Source: Muribaculaceae bacterium (GTDB lineage: Bacteria > Bacteroidota > Bacteroidia > Bacteroidales > Muribaculaceae). Taken from it: a DNA stretch of 64,000 bases. Shown here piece after piece: positions 1 to 8,174 of the stretch. Numbering within the stretch: position 1 is the stretch's first letter; each line of letters opens with the position of its first letter. The notes beneath the pieces are model-generated. The model had not been told where the DNA came from and did not search any database. It worked only from the letters and a program-made list of their open reading frames with translations. The stretch covers positions 93,366 to 157,365 of the forward strand of contig JAFZAC010000010.1 in the NCBI GenBank assembly GCA_017548365.1, written 5' to 3'. A program made the translations under genes and the position numbers.

Positions 1-61
1 ATTGTTATACTTTTTATAAAAAATTAATTGAAAAATAGAAATTTTAATTTGCTACATTAAA

Positions 62-1015
62 TTAATGTGTAGCAGCAAAAGTAGAAACAATAGAGAAGCC
101 AAGCTCATCGATAGCATAAGTCATGTTATCAATCTTGCTTGTGTAAAAGTTATAAGAAATAAGTGCGAGGGCAGCAGTAGCAATACCGGTAGCGGTGTTT
201 ACAAGTGCCTCAGAGATACCAGTTGACAGCTCAGTAGAGTCGGGAGCACCCGATTGAGACAGTGCTTGGAACGACTTGATCATACCAAGCACAGTACCGA
301 ACAGTCCTAGCAGTGTTCCCAGAGTGGTAAGTGTTGCAATGATTGGCAAGTTCTGCTGGAGAGCTGGCATCTCAAGTGCGGTAGCCTCCTCGAGGGTTTG
401 CTGGATAGAAGTAAGTTTCTGCTCTTTCTGGAGAAGAGTATCTTTGTCCATCTCTTTGTACTTTTGGAGTGTTGCATAAACAACAGCGCCTACAGTACCT
501 TTCTGCTGACGGCAGAGTTCCTCGGCCTTAGCAATGTCCTTCTTAGAGAGGGCAGCTTTTACGTTCTCGACAAACTTGGTGATGTTGCCTTTACCTTTAG
601 CTTTGCCAATGGCGAACCAACGCTCAACAGAAAGCACGATAACTGTAAAGAGGCAGCACAACAGGATGGGTACCACGAAACCGCCTTTGTAAACGGTACC
701 AGCAAGGTTTTTAGGTGCGAGTTTGATCTCATCGGGAACCATGAATGCAAATGCTTTACCGCTCTCTTCACCGCCGGTGAAGTTGCCAATCATACCCATT
801 ACAAAGAGGTAGAGGCAAACTGCCACTGCGAGACAAACGAGGATTACGAGAAATGCACTCTTGATACCACCAACATTGCTGTTCAAGGCCTTGTTGTCAC
901 CCTTCTTGGGTTGAGGTTTTGCGGCCTGTGGTTGTGGCTTAGCAGCCTGTGGTTGTGGTTTTACAGCTGGCTTTGGAGCCTGGGGCTGTGGATTGTTTGG
1001 CTTTGTAGCTTCCAT
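62..1015 (-). CDS. exbB: MotA/TolQ/ExbB proton channel family protein
   Basis: Inner-membrane proton channel subunit of the ExbB/TolQ/MotA family, which energises TonB-dependent outer-membrane transport. The 317-residue protein has a cytoplasmic N-terminal tail with repeated Lys-Pro-Gln-Pro-Gln-Ala-Ala units (about residues 9-37). Hydrophobic helices follow at about 52-75 and 112-131, and the conserved C-terminal pair lies at about 218-247 and 265-292, with the small-residue and Thr-rich helices typical of the family. It reads toward the left edge, where an exbD/tolR partner would be expected outside the window. The extended Pro/Gln tail is unusual relative to enterobacterial ExbB but common in Bacteroidota (family knowledge). 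Whether it serves TonB, Tol or gliding-type machinery cannot be decided here. Confidence 0.88.
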   Translation of the reverse strand: MEATKPNNPQPQAPKPAVKPQPQAAKPQPQAAKPQPKKGDNKALNSNVGGIKSAFLVILVCLAVAVCLYLFVMGMIGNFTGGEESGKAFAFMVPDEIKLAPKNLAGTVYKGGFVVPILLCCLFTVIVLSVERWFAIGKAKGKGNITKFVENVKAALSKKDIAKAEELCRQQKGTVGAVVYATLQKYKEMDKDTLLQKEQKLTSIQQTLEEATALEMPALQQNLPIIATLTTLGTLLGLFGTVLGMIKSFQALSQSGAPDSTELSTGISEALVNTATGIATAALALISYNFYTSKIDNMTYAIDELGFSIVSTFAATH

Positions 1016-1453
1016 AATTTAATTAAATTAGAAAATTGTTAGTTAATAAAAAATGTTAGTTATAAAGAATTTTATGAAATTATCAGTTTTTTATGGTCAC
1101 ATATATAGTATATAACGCGCGATTCTTTATTATAGTGTAAAGTAACAACCATTAAAGTTTATCAAAAGCGTTTAGTGTGTTAATAATCACAAACTTACCC
1201 TTTGGTCTAAATGCCCAATAAGGAAGTTCGCGACAAAATCACTCGCAAATTTATTACAATTATTTTAATAAAACAAAGGTAAGATAGCTTTTTTTAATAA
1301 AAAAAGTTATTAACAGCCCTAATCTCTTCTTAAGAAAAGAAGATGAAAAATATTTTTTTTCAACAATTTCATTGTGTAATTCAATTTTAATTCAGATTTT
1401 TTATAACTTTGCAAATTGTAGTTGAAAAAATCAAATCATCATAAAAACAACAC
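1016..1453. other. Divergent intergenic region between exbB and nqrA
   Basis: AT-rich 438-base gap with no credible ORF. It must hold the start signals of both divergent units. A good -7 box for nqr (TAACTTTG) lies at 1404-1411. On the minus strand a TACCTTTG match (1274-1281 read in reverse) could serve exbB with a leader of about 250 nt, but I see no -33 partner. A short inverted repeat (CTTCTT/AAGAAG, 1326-1342) is the only notable structure. Confidence 0.6.
1404..1411 (+). promoter_or_regulatory. Putative -7 box of the nqr operon promoter
   Basis: TAACTTTG matches the Bacteroidota sigma-ABfr -7 consensus TAnnTTTG and lies 42 bases before the nqrA start. No clear TTTG -33 element is found at the usual 19-21 nt distance, so the call rests on the -7 box and position. 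Confidence 0.5.
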
Positions 1454-2785
1454 ATGGCTTTAATTAAACTTAAACGTGGATTTGACTTAAACCTTAAAGG
1501 ACAAATCAAACAAGAAAGTGTGGCCGATGAAGCGCAGGCACTACACTATGCCGTAATTCCTGACGACTTTACCGGGGTGATTCCTCGAATGGAAAAAAAA
1601 CCTGGAGAGCATGTGGTGGCTGGTGATGTGCTCTATCACGACAAAAACGACGAGAAGATTAAGGTTACCTCGCCAGTGAGCGGTACTCTAGCCGAAGTGG
1701 TGAGAGGTGATCGCCGCAAGATTCTTGCTGTTGTGATAGCTCCCGATAACAAAGGCGAGTGCAAGACGTTTGATACACGTTCCAATCCAAAAGAACTCTT
1801 GCTTGAGAGTGGATTGTGGGCTATGATACGTCAACGTCCTTATGACATTGTGCCAACTACTGATGTGAGACCCCGTGACATCTTTATTACTGCTTTTGAT
1901 TCGTCGCCATTAGCCCCATCTTTGAAAATGGTGCTAGGTGAAGACGAGAAATACTTGGGTAAAGCTGTAGAGGTGCTTTCGACCATGACCGATGGCAAGG
2001 TTTATTTAGGTTGCCCCAAGGACTATACAATTGATGACACCGGAGCCGAAACCAACACGTTTGTTGGACCGCATCCCGCAGGTAATGCTGGTGTTCAGAT
2101 TGCAAATATCAAACCTGTTAATAAAGGGGAAGTTGTGTGGACGCTTGATGTTATTACTGCTGCCCGCATAGGCAAACTCTTTGAGACGGGGAAAGTGGAC
2201 TATTCTACAATTGTTGCACTCACAGGAATAGGTGTTGATTCGCCTTGCTATGTGAAAGCCAAAATGGGATGTACACTTAAATCGCTGCTTGAAGGCAGAC
2301 TGGTGAACAATGACAAAGAGAAGCGCATTATCAGTGGCAATGTGCTGACAGGCGTTAAAGAGAGCCTTGACGGTTATTTGCATGCTCCCTATCGACACAT
2401 CACAGTTATCAACGAAATCAATAAGAAGGATGAGTTTATGGGTTGGGCTTCGCTAAGCCCCAAGAAATACAGCATTTACCGCGATTTCACAACATGGATT
2501 TTTGGCGGGCGTCATAAGGAGGTTGACCTTGATGCCAAAATCAATGGCGGTGAGCGTGCAATAGTTCTAAGCGGAGAGTATGACAGGATGCTCCCTATGG
2601 ATATTTATGCCGAGTTCCTGATAAAGGCCATTATTTCATTTGACATTGACAAAATGGAACAATTGGGCATCTATGAAGTGGCACCCGAAGATTTTGCATT
2701 AGCCGAATATGCCGACACTTCGAAACTTGAACTTCAACGCATCGTGCGCGAAGGTTTAGACAAGATGCGTGCCGAAATGTGTTAA
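1454..2785 (+). CDS. nqrA: Na(+)-translocating NADH-quinone reductase subunit A
   Basis: Peripheral cytoplasmic subunit of the Na+-NQR complex, which couples NADH-to-quinone electron transfer to Na+ export. The 443-residue product has no membrane helices. It begins with the family-typical N-terminus followed by a lipoyl-like barrel-sandwich region (about 30-75, with PGEHVVAGD). Length and order fit the family. It is the first of six same-strand genes in the canonical order A-B-C-D-E-F, and the 56-base gap to nqrB is the largest in the operon. A -7 promoter box lies just upstream. Confidence 0.96.
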   Translation: MALIKLKRGFDLNLKGQIKQESVADEAQALHYAVIPDDFTGVIPRMEKKPGEHVVAGDVLYHDKNDEKIKVTSPVSGTLAEVVRGDRRKILAVVIAPDNKGECKTFDTRSNPKELLLESGLWAMIRQRPYDIVPTTDVRPRDIFITAFDSSPLAPSLKMVLGEDEKYLGKAVEVLSTMTDGKVYLGCPKDYTIDDTGAETNTFVGPHPAGNAGVQIANIKPVNKGEVVWTLDVITAARIGKLFETGKVDYSTIVALTGIGVDSPCYVKAKMGCTLKSLLEGRLVNNDKEKRIISGNVLTGVKESLDGYLHAPYRHITVINEINKKDEFMGWASLSPKKYSIYRDFTTWIFGGRHKEVDLDAKINGGERAIVLSGEYDRMLPMDIYAEFLIKAIISFDIDKMEQLGIYEVAPEDFALAEYADTSKLELQRIVREGLDKMRAEMC

Positions 2786-2841
2786 ATGTAATATTTTGAC
2801 TATCAAATTACTGAATACTAACATTTAAACTAAAAGATAAA

Positions 2842-4017
2842 GTGAAATCTTTAAGAAAATTCATGGACAAGATCAAGCCCCACTTCCAGGAAGGCGGCAA
2901 GCTTGCAAAGCTTGAATCGGTCTTCGATGGAATGGAGACATTCTTGTTCACGCCCAACACCACGTCGAGGTCGGGCGTCCACATACATGACAGCAATGAC
3001 ATGAAGCGCACTATGATTACTGTGGTAGTGGCGCTATTGCCATGCTTGCTATTTGCGATGTACAATATAGGTTTTCAGCATTTTAAGGCGGTTGGGACCA
3101 CCGACGCCTCCCATTGGGAAATGTTCCTCTTTGGATTGCTGGCTATGTTGCCAGTGATAGTGGTATCGTATGTTGTGGGCCTTGGCATTGAGTTTATTGG
3201 AGCTCAAATTCACCACAAAGAGATTCAGGAGGGTTTTTTGGTGACAGGAATCTTGATTCCGCTCATTGTTCCTATTAACACTCCGCTTTGGATGACGGCA
3301 GTTGCTACTGCTTTTGCAGTTATTTTTGCGAAGGAAATATTTGGAGGTACAGGCATGAACATCTTTAACGTAGCGCTTATCACGCGCGCATTCCTATTTT
3401 TTGCTTATCCTTCAGAGATGAGTGGCGACAGGGCCTTTGTCAAAGCTGACAGCGCATTTGGTTTTGGCGGTGATGCCGTAGATGGATTCACTTGTGCAAC
3501 CCCACTTGGCGATATTGCCACTAATGCCCTTGACAAGGTTCCTTCCACCCTTGATGCATTTATTGGTCTAATACCAGGTTCGCCAGGTGAGACATCGATG
3601 ATAGCGATTCTGATAGGTGCAGCAATTTTGCTTATTACTGGCATTGCATCATGGCGGGTGATGCTGAGTGTTTTTGTTGGCGGTTTGGCAATGGGCGCTT
3701 TGGCTAACGGATTATCAACTCCCACCTACCCTGCTTCGATGCTCGACCCTGTTGCTCAACTGTGCTTTGGCGGATTTGCCTTTGCTGCAGTGTTTATGGC
3801 CACCGATCCTGTTACCGGAGCTCGTACCAAGATTGGGCAGTATATCTATGGATTCTTGATTGGAGTTTTTGCCATCCTCATACGTGTGTATAATGGTGGC
3901 TATCCTGAAGGTGCTATGCTCGCCGTACTGCTGATGAACGCCTTTGCTCCACTCATTGATTACTGCGTTGTTCAAGCTAATATTAATCGTCGCCTTAAGC
4001 GAGCAAAAGCACAATGA
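2842..4017 (+). CDS. nqrB: Na(+)-translocating NADH-quinone reductase subunit B
   Basis: Integral membrane subunit of Na+-NQR carrying covalent FMN and part of the Na+ path. The 391-residue protein starts with GTG at 2842, which gives the expected N-terminus; no in-frame ATG fits better. About ten hydrophobic helices follow from residue 56. The covalent FMN attachment site is a Thr in a (S/T)GAT motif, and here the equivalent is T220 in the sequence FTCAT, so the usual Gly is Cys. Attachment of FMN needs ApbE, which is not in the window. The stop overlaps the Shine-Dalgarno of nqrC. Confidence 0.96.
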   Translation: MKSLRKFMDKIKPHFQEGGKLAKLESVFDGMETFLFTPNTTSRSGVHIHDSNDMKRTMITVVVALLPCLLFAMYNIGFQHFKAVGTTDASHWEMFLFGLLAMLPVIVVSYVVGLGIEFIGAQIHHKEIQEGFLVTGILIPLIVPINTPLWMTAVATAFAVIFAKEIFGGTGMNIFNVALITRAFLFFAYPSEMSGDRAFVKADSAFGFGGDAVDGFTCATPLGDIATNALDKVPSTLDAFIGLIPGSPGETSMIAILIGAAILLITGIASWRVMLSVFVGGLAMGALANGLSTPTYPASMLDPVAQLCFGGFAFAAVFMATDPVTGARTKIGQYIYGFLIGVFAILIRVYNGGYPEGAMLAVLLMNAFAPLIDYCVVQANINRRLKRAKAQ

Positions 4018-4024
4018 AAGGAGG
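4017..4024 (+). promoter_or_regulatory. Strong Shine-Dalgarno that fixes the nqrC start
   Basis: AAAGGAGG lies 9 bases before the ATG at 4034 and begins on the last base of the nqrB stop codon. Such strong anti-16S matches are uncommon in Bacteroidota, and this one argues for 4034 over the upstream in-frame alternative start at 3944. Confidence 0.7.
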
Positions 4025-4033
4025 ATTCAAGCT

Positions 4034-4750
4034 ATGAACAAGAACAGTAATTTATATCAAATAATCTATGCGGCTGTGATGGTGCTCATTGTTGGCACTG
4101 TACTGGCATTTATATATATGGCGCTTAAACCCAAGCAAGACGAAAATATTGCTAATGACAAGCGTAAGCAGATTCTTAGTGCCGTTCACATAACACCCGA
4201 AAGTGACAATGCAGTTAAGGATGTATTCAAAAAATACATTGTTGCTGGATATCTGCTTGAAGAGAATGGTGAGATTGCCGATTCGGCCGAGAATGTGGCT
4301 TTTGATGTTGACATGAAGAATAACATTAAATCGAAAGAACGCAAGTTGCCGGTATTCAAATGCAAGATTGATGATGGGTCTCTGAAATATATAGTGCCAG
4401 TCTATGGCGCTGGATTGTGGGGCCCAATTTGGGGATATATTGCCGTTAATGACAATGGCACCGATGTGTTTGGCGCCTACTTCTCTCATGAAGGAGAAAC
4501 TCCTGGACTTGGAGCTGAAATAGCTAAGCCCGATTTTCAAAAAAGATTTGAAGGCAAGAAGATTTTCAAAGATGGAGCGTTCAAACCAATTAGCGTTCTC
4601 AAGAAGGGTAAATCACCCGAAAATGGCGAAGACTATGTTGATGCCATTACAGGAGGCACCATTACAAGCACGGGAGTCAATAATTTGCTTAAGGACTGCT
4701 TGACTCCTTATAAAGCATTTTTTGAGAAACTTCAAAGTGGAACCAATTAA
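4034..4750 (+). CDS. nqrC: Na(+)-translocating NADH-quinone reductase subunit C
   Basis: Membrane-anchored subunit that carries a covalently bound FMN in a large domain outside a single N-terminal helix (about residues 7-29). With the start at 4034 the product has 238 residues. The FMN-threonine motif is DAITGGTITS with T209 as the likely attachment residue; the family consensus is SGAT, so the Ala is Gly here. A longer frame back to 3944 would overlap nqrB and adds no family sequence, so the ATG behind the AAAGGAGG site was chosen. The gaps are 16 bases from nqrB and 14 bases to nqrD. Confidence 0.95.
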   Translation: MNKNSNLYQIIYAAVMVLIVGTVLAFIYMALKPKQDENIANDKRKQILSAVHITPESDNAVKDVFKKYIVAGYLLEENGEIADSAENVAFDVDMKNNIKSKERKLPVFKCKIDDGSLKYIVPVYGAGLWGPIWGYIAVNDNGTDVFGAYFSHEGETPGLGAEIAKPDFQKRFEGKKIFKDGAFKPISVLKKGKSPENGEDYVDAITGGTITSTGVNNLLKDCLTPYKAFFEKLQSGTN

Positions 4751-4764
4751 AAAGACAATAGCCT

Positions 4765-5388
4765 ATGTTATCAAAACGAAATAAAGAAGCATTCTTCAAT
4801 CCGTTGTCAAAGGACAACCCCGTGCTGGTGCAGATTCTGGGTATTTGCTCTACTCTTGCTGTTACAGCCAAACTCGAACCGGCTATTGTCATGGGAATAT
4901 CGGTAATTGCTGTTATGGCAATTTCCAATGTGGTGATTTCACTATTGCGTAAGACAATTCCAACAACCATTCGCATTATCGTTCAACTAGTAGTTGTGGC
5001 AGCGTTGGTTATCATTGTTCAGCAGATACTAAGGGCATATGCCTACGATGTTAGTTTGCAGCTCTCGGTATTTATTGGTCTCATAATTACAAACTGTATC
5101 TTGATGGGCCGCCTAGAGGCTTTTGCCTTGAGCAACAAGCCATGGCCAGCATTCCTTGACGGAGTTGGAAACGGTTTAGGTTACATGATTATCCTGGTCA
5201 TTGTGGCATTCTTCCGCGAACTGCTTGGCAGTGGCTCTCTATTCGGATTTAAAGTAATTCCTCAGTGGTGTTACGATCACGGATATATGGATAATGGCTT
5301 GATGATATTGCCTCCAATGGCACTCATCACTGTAGGCTGCATCATATGGGTGCATCGCTCTCGCAACAAAGATCTTCAAGAGAAATAA
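4765..5388 (+). CDS. nqrD: Na(+)-translocating NADH-quinone reductase subunit D
   Basis: Six-helix membrane subunit that pairs pseudo-symmetrically with NqrE and holds an intramembrane iron centre between them. The 207-residue product keeps the two family cysteines at C28 (ILGICS) and C111 (TNCILMG), which correspond to the cluster ligands known from Vibrio NqrD. The hydrophobic profile and length match the family. It sits in canonical order after nqrC, with a 35-base spacer to nqrE. Confidence 0.96.
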   Translation: MLSKRNKEAFFNPLSKDNPVLVQILGICSTLAVTAKLEPAIVMGISVIAVMAISNVVISLLRKTIPTTIRIIVQLVVVAALVIIVQQILRAYAYDVSLQLSVFIGLIITNCILMGRLEAFALSNKPWPAFLDGVGNGLGYMIILVIVAFFRELLGSGSLFGFKVIPQWCYDHGYMDNGLMILPPMALITVGCIIWVHRSRNKDLQEK

Positions 5389-5423
5389 TCAACAAGTAGT
5401 AACATTAATATCAGTAAATTACA

Positions 5424-6038
5424 ATGGAAGAATTAAATCTTTTCGTTAAGTCGATTTTTATCGACAACATGGTATTTGCCTACTTCCTGGGAATGTGCTC
5501 CTATCTTGCCGTTTCCAAGAATGTTAAAACGGCTTTTGGTCTGGGCATTGCTGTTACGTTCATGCTTGTGGTTACCATTCCTTTGAATTATATGCTAAAT
5601 AAATATGTATTGGAACCTGGGGCCTTATCCTGGCTTGACGACAGCTTCAGGGATGTAGACTTGAGTTTCCTTGCTCTCATCATGTTCATTGCAGTAATTG
5701 CTTCGGCAACTCAGTTGGTGGAGATGGCAGTGGAGAAATTTGCTCCTGCTCTTTATAACTCGCTAGGAATCTTCCTGCCGCTTATTGCTGTGAACTGCGC
5801 TATCCTTGGTGGTGCCTTGTTCATGCAGCAGCGCGACTTCGCATCATGTTTGACAGCGACTGTCTATGGAGCAGGAAGTGGCATTGGTTGGCTTCTCGCT
5901 ATTGTTGGTCTTGCCGCAATTCGTGAGAAGATTGCTTATAGCAACATCCCTCCAGCATTGCGAGGCGTTGGTATTACATTTATTATTACAGGCTTGATGG
6001 GCATTGCCTTCATGAGCTTTATGGGCATTAAACTCTAA
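5424..6038 (+). CDS. nqrE: Na(+)-translocating NADH-quinone reductase subunit E
   Basis: Six-helix membrane subunit homologous to NqrD. The 204-residue protein retains the paired cysteines C25 (GMCSYLA) and C125 (VNCAILGG), which coordinate the intramembrane iron-sulfur centre with NqrD in characterised complexes. A Glu-rich amphipathic stretch around residues 100-105 is conserved. The 15-base gap to nqrF indicates co-transcription. Confidence 0.96.
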   Translation: MEELNLFVKSIFIDNMVFAYFLGMCSYLAVSKNVKTAFGLGIAVTFMLVVTIPLNYMLNKYVLEPGALSWLDDSFRDVDLSFLALIMFIAVIASATQLVEMAVEKFAPALYNSLGIFLPLIAVNCAILGGALFMQQRDFASCLTATVYGAGSGIGWLLAIVGLAAIREKIAYSNIPPALRGVGITFIITGLMGIAFMSFMGIKL

Positions 6039-6053
6039 AACACTACTTGCACT

Positions 6054-7340
6054 ATGATAATATTAGAAGTAAATCCATCATTAACCGTAATGTCGAGCGC
6101 TGTCATTTTCCTGGTGCTCACACTGTTACTTGTGATTATTTTGCTGCTGGCAAGACACTATCTTGTAGCATCGGGAAAGGTTAAGATTAGTATCAATGAT
6201 GGCAAGAAGGAGATTGAGATTGAAAGTGGCAAGTCGTTGCTAAACAGCTTGCACGAGGGCGGAGTGATGCTCTCTAGCGCATGTGGTGGCAAGGGAAGTT
6301 GTGGACAGTGCAAGATTCAAGTGCTGGAAGGAGGAGGTGATATCCTACCCACCGAGACTGTACATTTCTCGCGCAAAGAGCAGCAAGACCATTGGCGATT
6401 AGGTTGTCAGGTTAAAGTGAAAGACAACATGAAAGTACAGGTGCCCGACTCTGTTCTTGAGGTCAAAGAATATGAGTGCACAGTGGTGAGCAACAAGCTT
6501 GTCTCGTCGTTCATCAAGGAGTTTATCGTGGCACTACCTGAGGGTGAGCACATGGACTTTATTCCAGGTTCCTATGCCCAAATAAAGATTCCAACCTATG
6601 AGATGGACTACAATGTTGACATTGACAAGGAATCGCTTGGTGAATATCTGCCCACTTGGGAGAAATATGACATGTTCTCGCTAAAGTGCAAGAATACCGA
6701 GGAGACTGTGAGAGCATATTCAATGGCTAATTATCCAGCCGAAGGAGACCGTTTCATGCTCACGGTGCGTATTGCCACTCCCCCATTTAAGCCCAAACCT
6801 CAAACAGGCTTCATGGATGTAAGTCCAGGTATTGCATCTTCCTATATATTCACTCTCAAGCCTGGTGACAAGGTGATTATGAGTGGTCCTTACGGGGACT
6901 TCCATCCTATATTCGACAGCAAGAAAGAGATGATATGGGTTGGCGGTGGCGCTGGCATGGCACCTTTACGTGCGCAAATCATGCACATGACCAAGACTCT
7001 TCACACCACCGACCGAGAGATGCACTATTTCTACGGTGCACGTTCACTCAGCGAGGTCTTCTATCTTGAGGATTTCCTTGAGATAGAAAAGGAGTATCCC
7101 AATTTCCATTTCCACCTTGCCCTTGACCGTCCCGACCCAGTGGCCGATGAGGCAGGCGTGAAGTACACTCCAGGATTCATCGCTCCTGTGATGTATGAGA
7201 CATATCTTAAGGATCATGAGGCGCCCGAGGATTGTGAGTACTATATGTGCGGTCCTGCAATGATGAGCAAGACAGTCAACGAGGTGCTCGACAAGTGTGG
7301 TGTTGACCCAAGCTCCATCCATTACGACAACTTTGGGTAA
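6054..7340 (+). CDS. nqrF: Na(+)-translocating NADH-quinone reductase subunit F
   Basis: NADH-oxidising entry subunit of Na+-NQR. The 428-residue protein has one N-terminal membrane helix (about 14-33). A 2Fe-2S ferredoxin domain follows with ligands C77, C83, C86 and C118, then an FAD-binding domain with RAYSMA at about 220-225 and an NADH-binding domain with the GGGAGMAP motif at about 297-304. The C-terminus ends in the family-typical YDNFG. All cofactor motifs are intact, so the complex is probably functional. It is the last gene of the operon and is followed by a hairpin terminator. Confidence 0.97.
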   Translation: MIILEVNPSLTVMSSAVIFLVLTLLLVIILLLARHYLVASGKVKISINDGKKEIEIESGKSLLNSLHEGGVMLSSACGGKGSCGQCKIQVLEGGGDILPTETVHFSRKEQQDHWRLGCQVKVKDNMKVQVPDSVLEVKEYECTVVSNKLVSSFIKEFIVALPEGEHMDFIPGSYAQIKIPTYEMDYNVDIDKESLGEYLPTWEKYDMFSLKCKNTEETVRAYSMANYPAEGDRFMLTVRIATPPFKPKPQTGFMDVSPGIASSYIFTLKPGDKVIMSGPYGDFHPIFDSKKEMIWVGGGAGMAPLRAQIMHMTKTLHTTDREMHYFYGARSLSEVFYLEDFLEIEKEYPNFHFHLALDRPDPVADEAGVKYTPGFIAPVMYETYLKDHEAPEDCEYYMCGPAMMSKTVNEVLDKCGVDPSSIHYDNFG

Positions 7341-7366
7341 GCATTTAACCCCACCCCCAAAATAAT

Positions 7367-7395
7367 ACCCTGCCCAATATATTTGAGCAGGGTTT
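7367..7395. terminator. Hairpin between convergent nqrF and MBL genes
   Basis: ACCCTGC (7367-7373) pairs with GCAGGGT (7387-7393) across a 13-base loop. It lies between two convergent genes and may stop transcription from both sides, although the T run is short. Confidence 0.6.
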
Positions 7396-7404
7396 ATGTA
7401 TTTG

Positions 7405-8163
7405 TCATTTCATTGCTCTGATTCTTACTTCAATGTCGCTGTCTTTCAGCAGAGTGTTGATTTGCTCTACAGGAGTGTCGCTGTAGTGGTATGGATATAT
7501 CACCTTTGGATTGAACATTTTTGCAGCATGGGCCAATTGTTCGGGAGTCATGGTGTATGGTTGGTTGCAGGGCAGGAAAGCGATGTCTATATCCTTGAGC
7601 TGCGCCATCTCGGGAATATCCTCGGTATCGCCAGCAATGTAGATGCGCAATCCGTCGAGAGTGATGATATAACCATTGTCACGACCTTTGGGATGGAACT
7701 TCTGGCGGTCGGGAGTTGTGTTGTAGGCAGGAACAGCATCAAGAGTGATGTCGTCACGCAATTTCAATGTTTCACCATTGTTCATTGCTGTGCCGCTACC
7801 GAGCATATCGGCACAACGCTTATTGAGCACAACTTGAGTCTTCTCATTACTCAGAGTGGCAATTGCCTCTTTGTCGAAGTGGTCAAACTGCTCATGAGTT
7901 ACAAAAATGAAATTTGCTTTGTCAAACTTAGCGTAGTCGGTCTCGGGCGGCAATTGTCGCACAGGGTCGACTTGAATTGACAATCCGTCATATTTGATTT
8001 CCAAACTCGCGTGTTTAATGAATGTAAACGTTACCTGCTTTCCTGAAGAGGTGGTGAAAACATCATCCTGCACTGTGTTGTCTTTTCCTGATGTGGCTTG
8101 CTGTGAATTGCAAGATAAACATGTTAATGAAGTGAGTATCACTGCTAAAACGTTTTTAATCAT
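7405..8163 (-). CDS. MBL-fold metal-dependent hydrolase, lipoprotein
   Basis: Predicted secreted or envelope-anchored member of the metallo-beta-lactamase superfamily (UlaG-like branch). With ATG at 8163 the product has 252 residues and a lipoprotein signal ending in LSC (cysteine at about 18). The metal motif reads THEQFDH at about residues 98-104, where HxHxDH is expected, so the second His is Gln. Later motifs are intact: GDTED, and a His in PYHYSDT near the C-terminus. The longer frame to 8211 was rejected because it overlaps the LRR gene and would bury the signal peptide. It lies 11 bases after the LRR gene, so the two are probably co-transcribed. The substrate is unknown. Confidence 0.82.
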   Translation of the reverse strand: MIKNVLAVILTSLTCLSCNSQQATSGKDNTVQDDVFTTSSGKQVTFTFIKHASLEIKYDGLSIQVDPVRQLPPETDYAKFDKANFIFVTHEQFDHFDKEAIATLSNEKTQVVLNKRCADMLGSGTAMNNGETLKLRDDITLDAVPAYNTTPDRQKFHPKGRDNGYIITLDGLRIYIAGDTEDIPEMAQLKDIDIAFLPCNQPYTMTPEQLAHAAKMFNPKVIYPYHYSDTPVEQINTLLKDSDIEVRIRAMK

Positions 8164-8174
8164 GATGTAATAAA

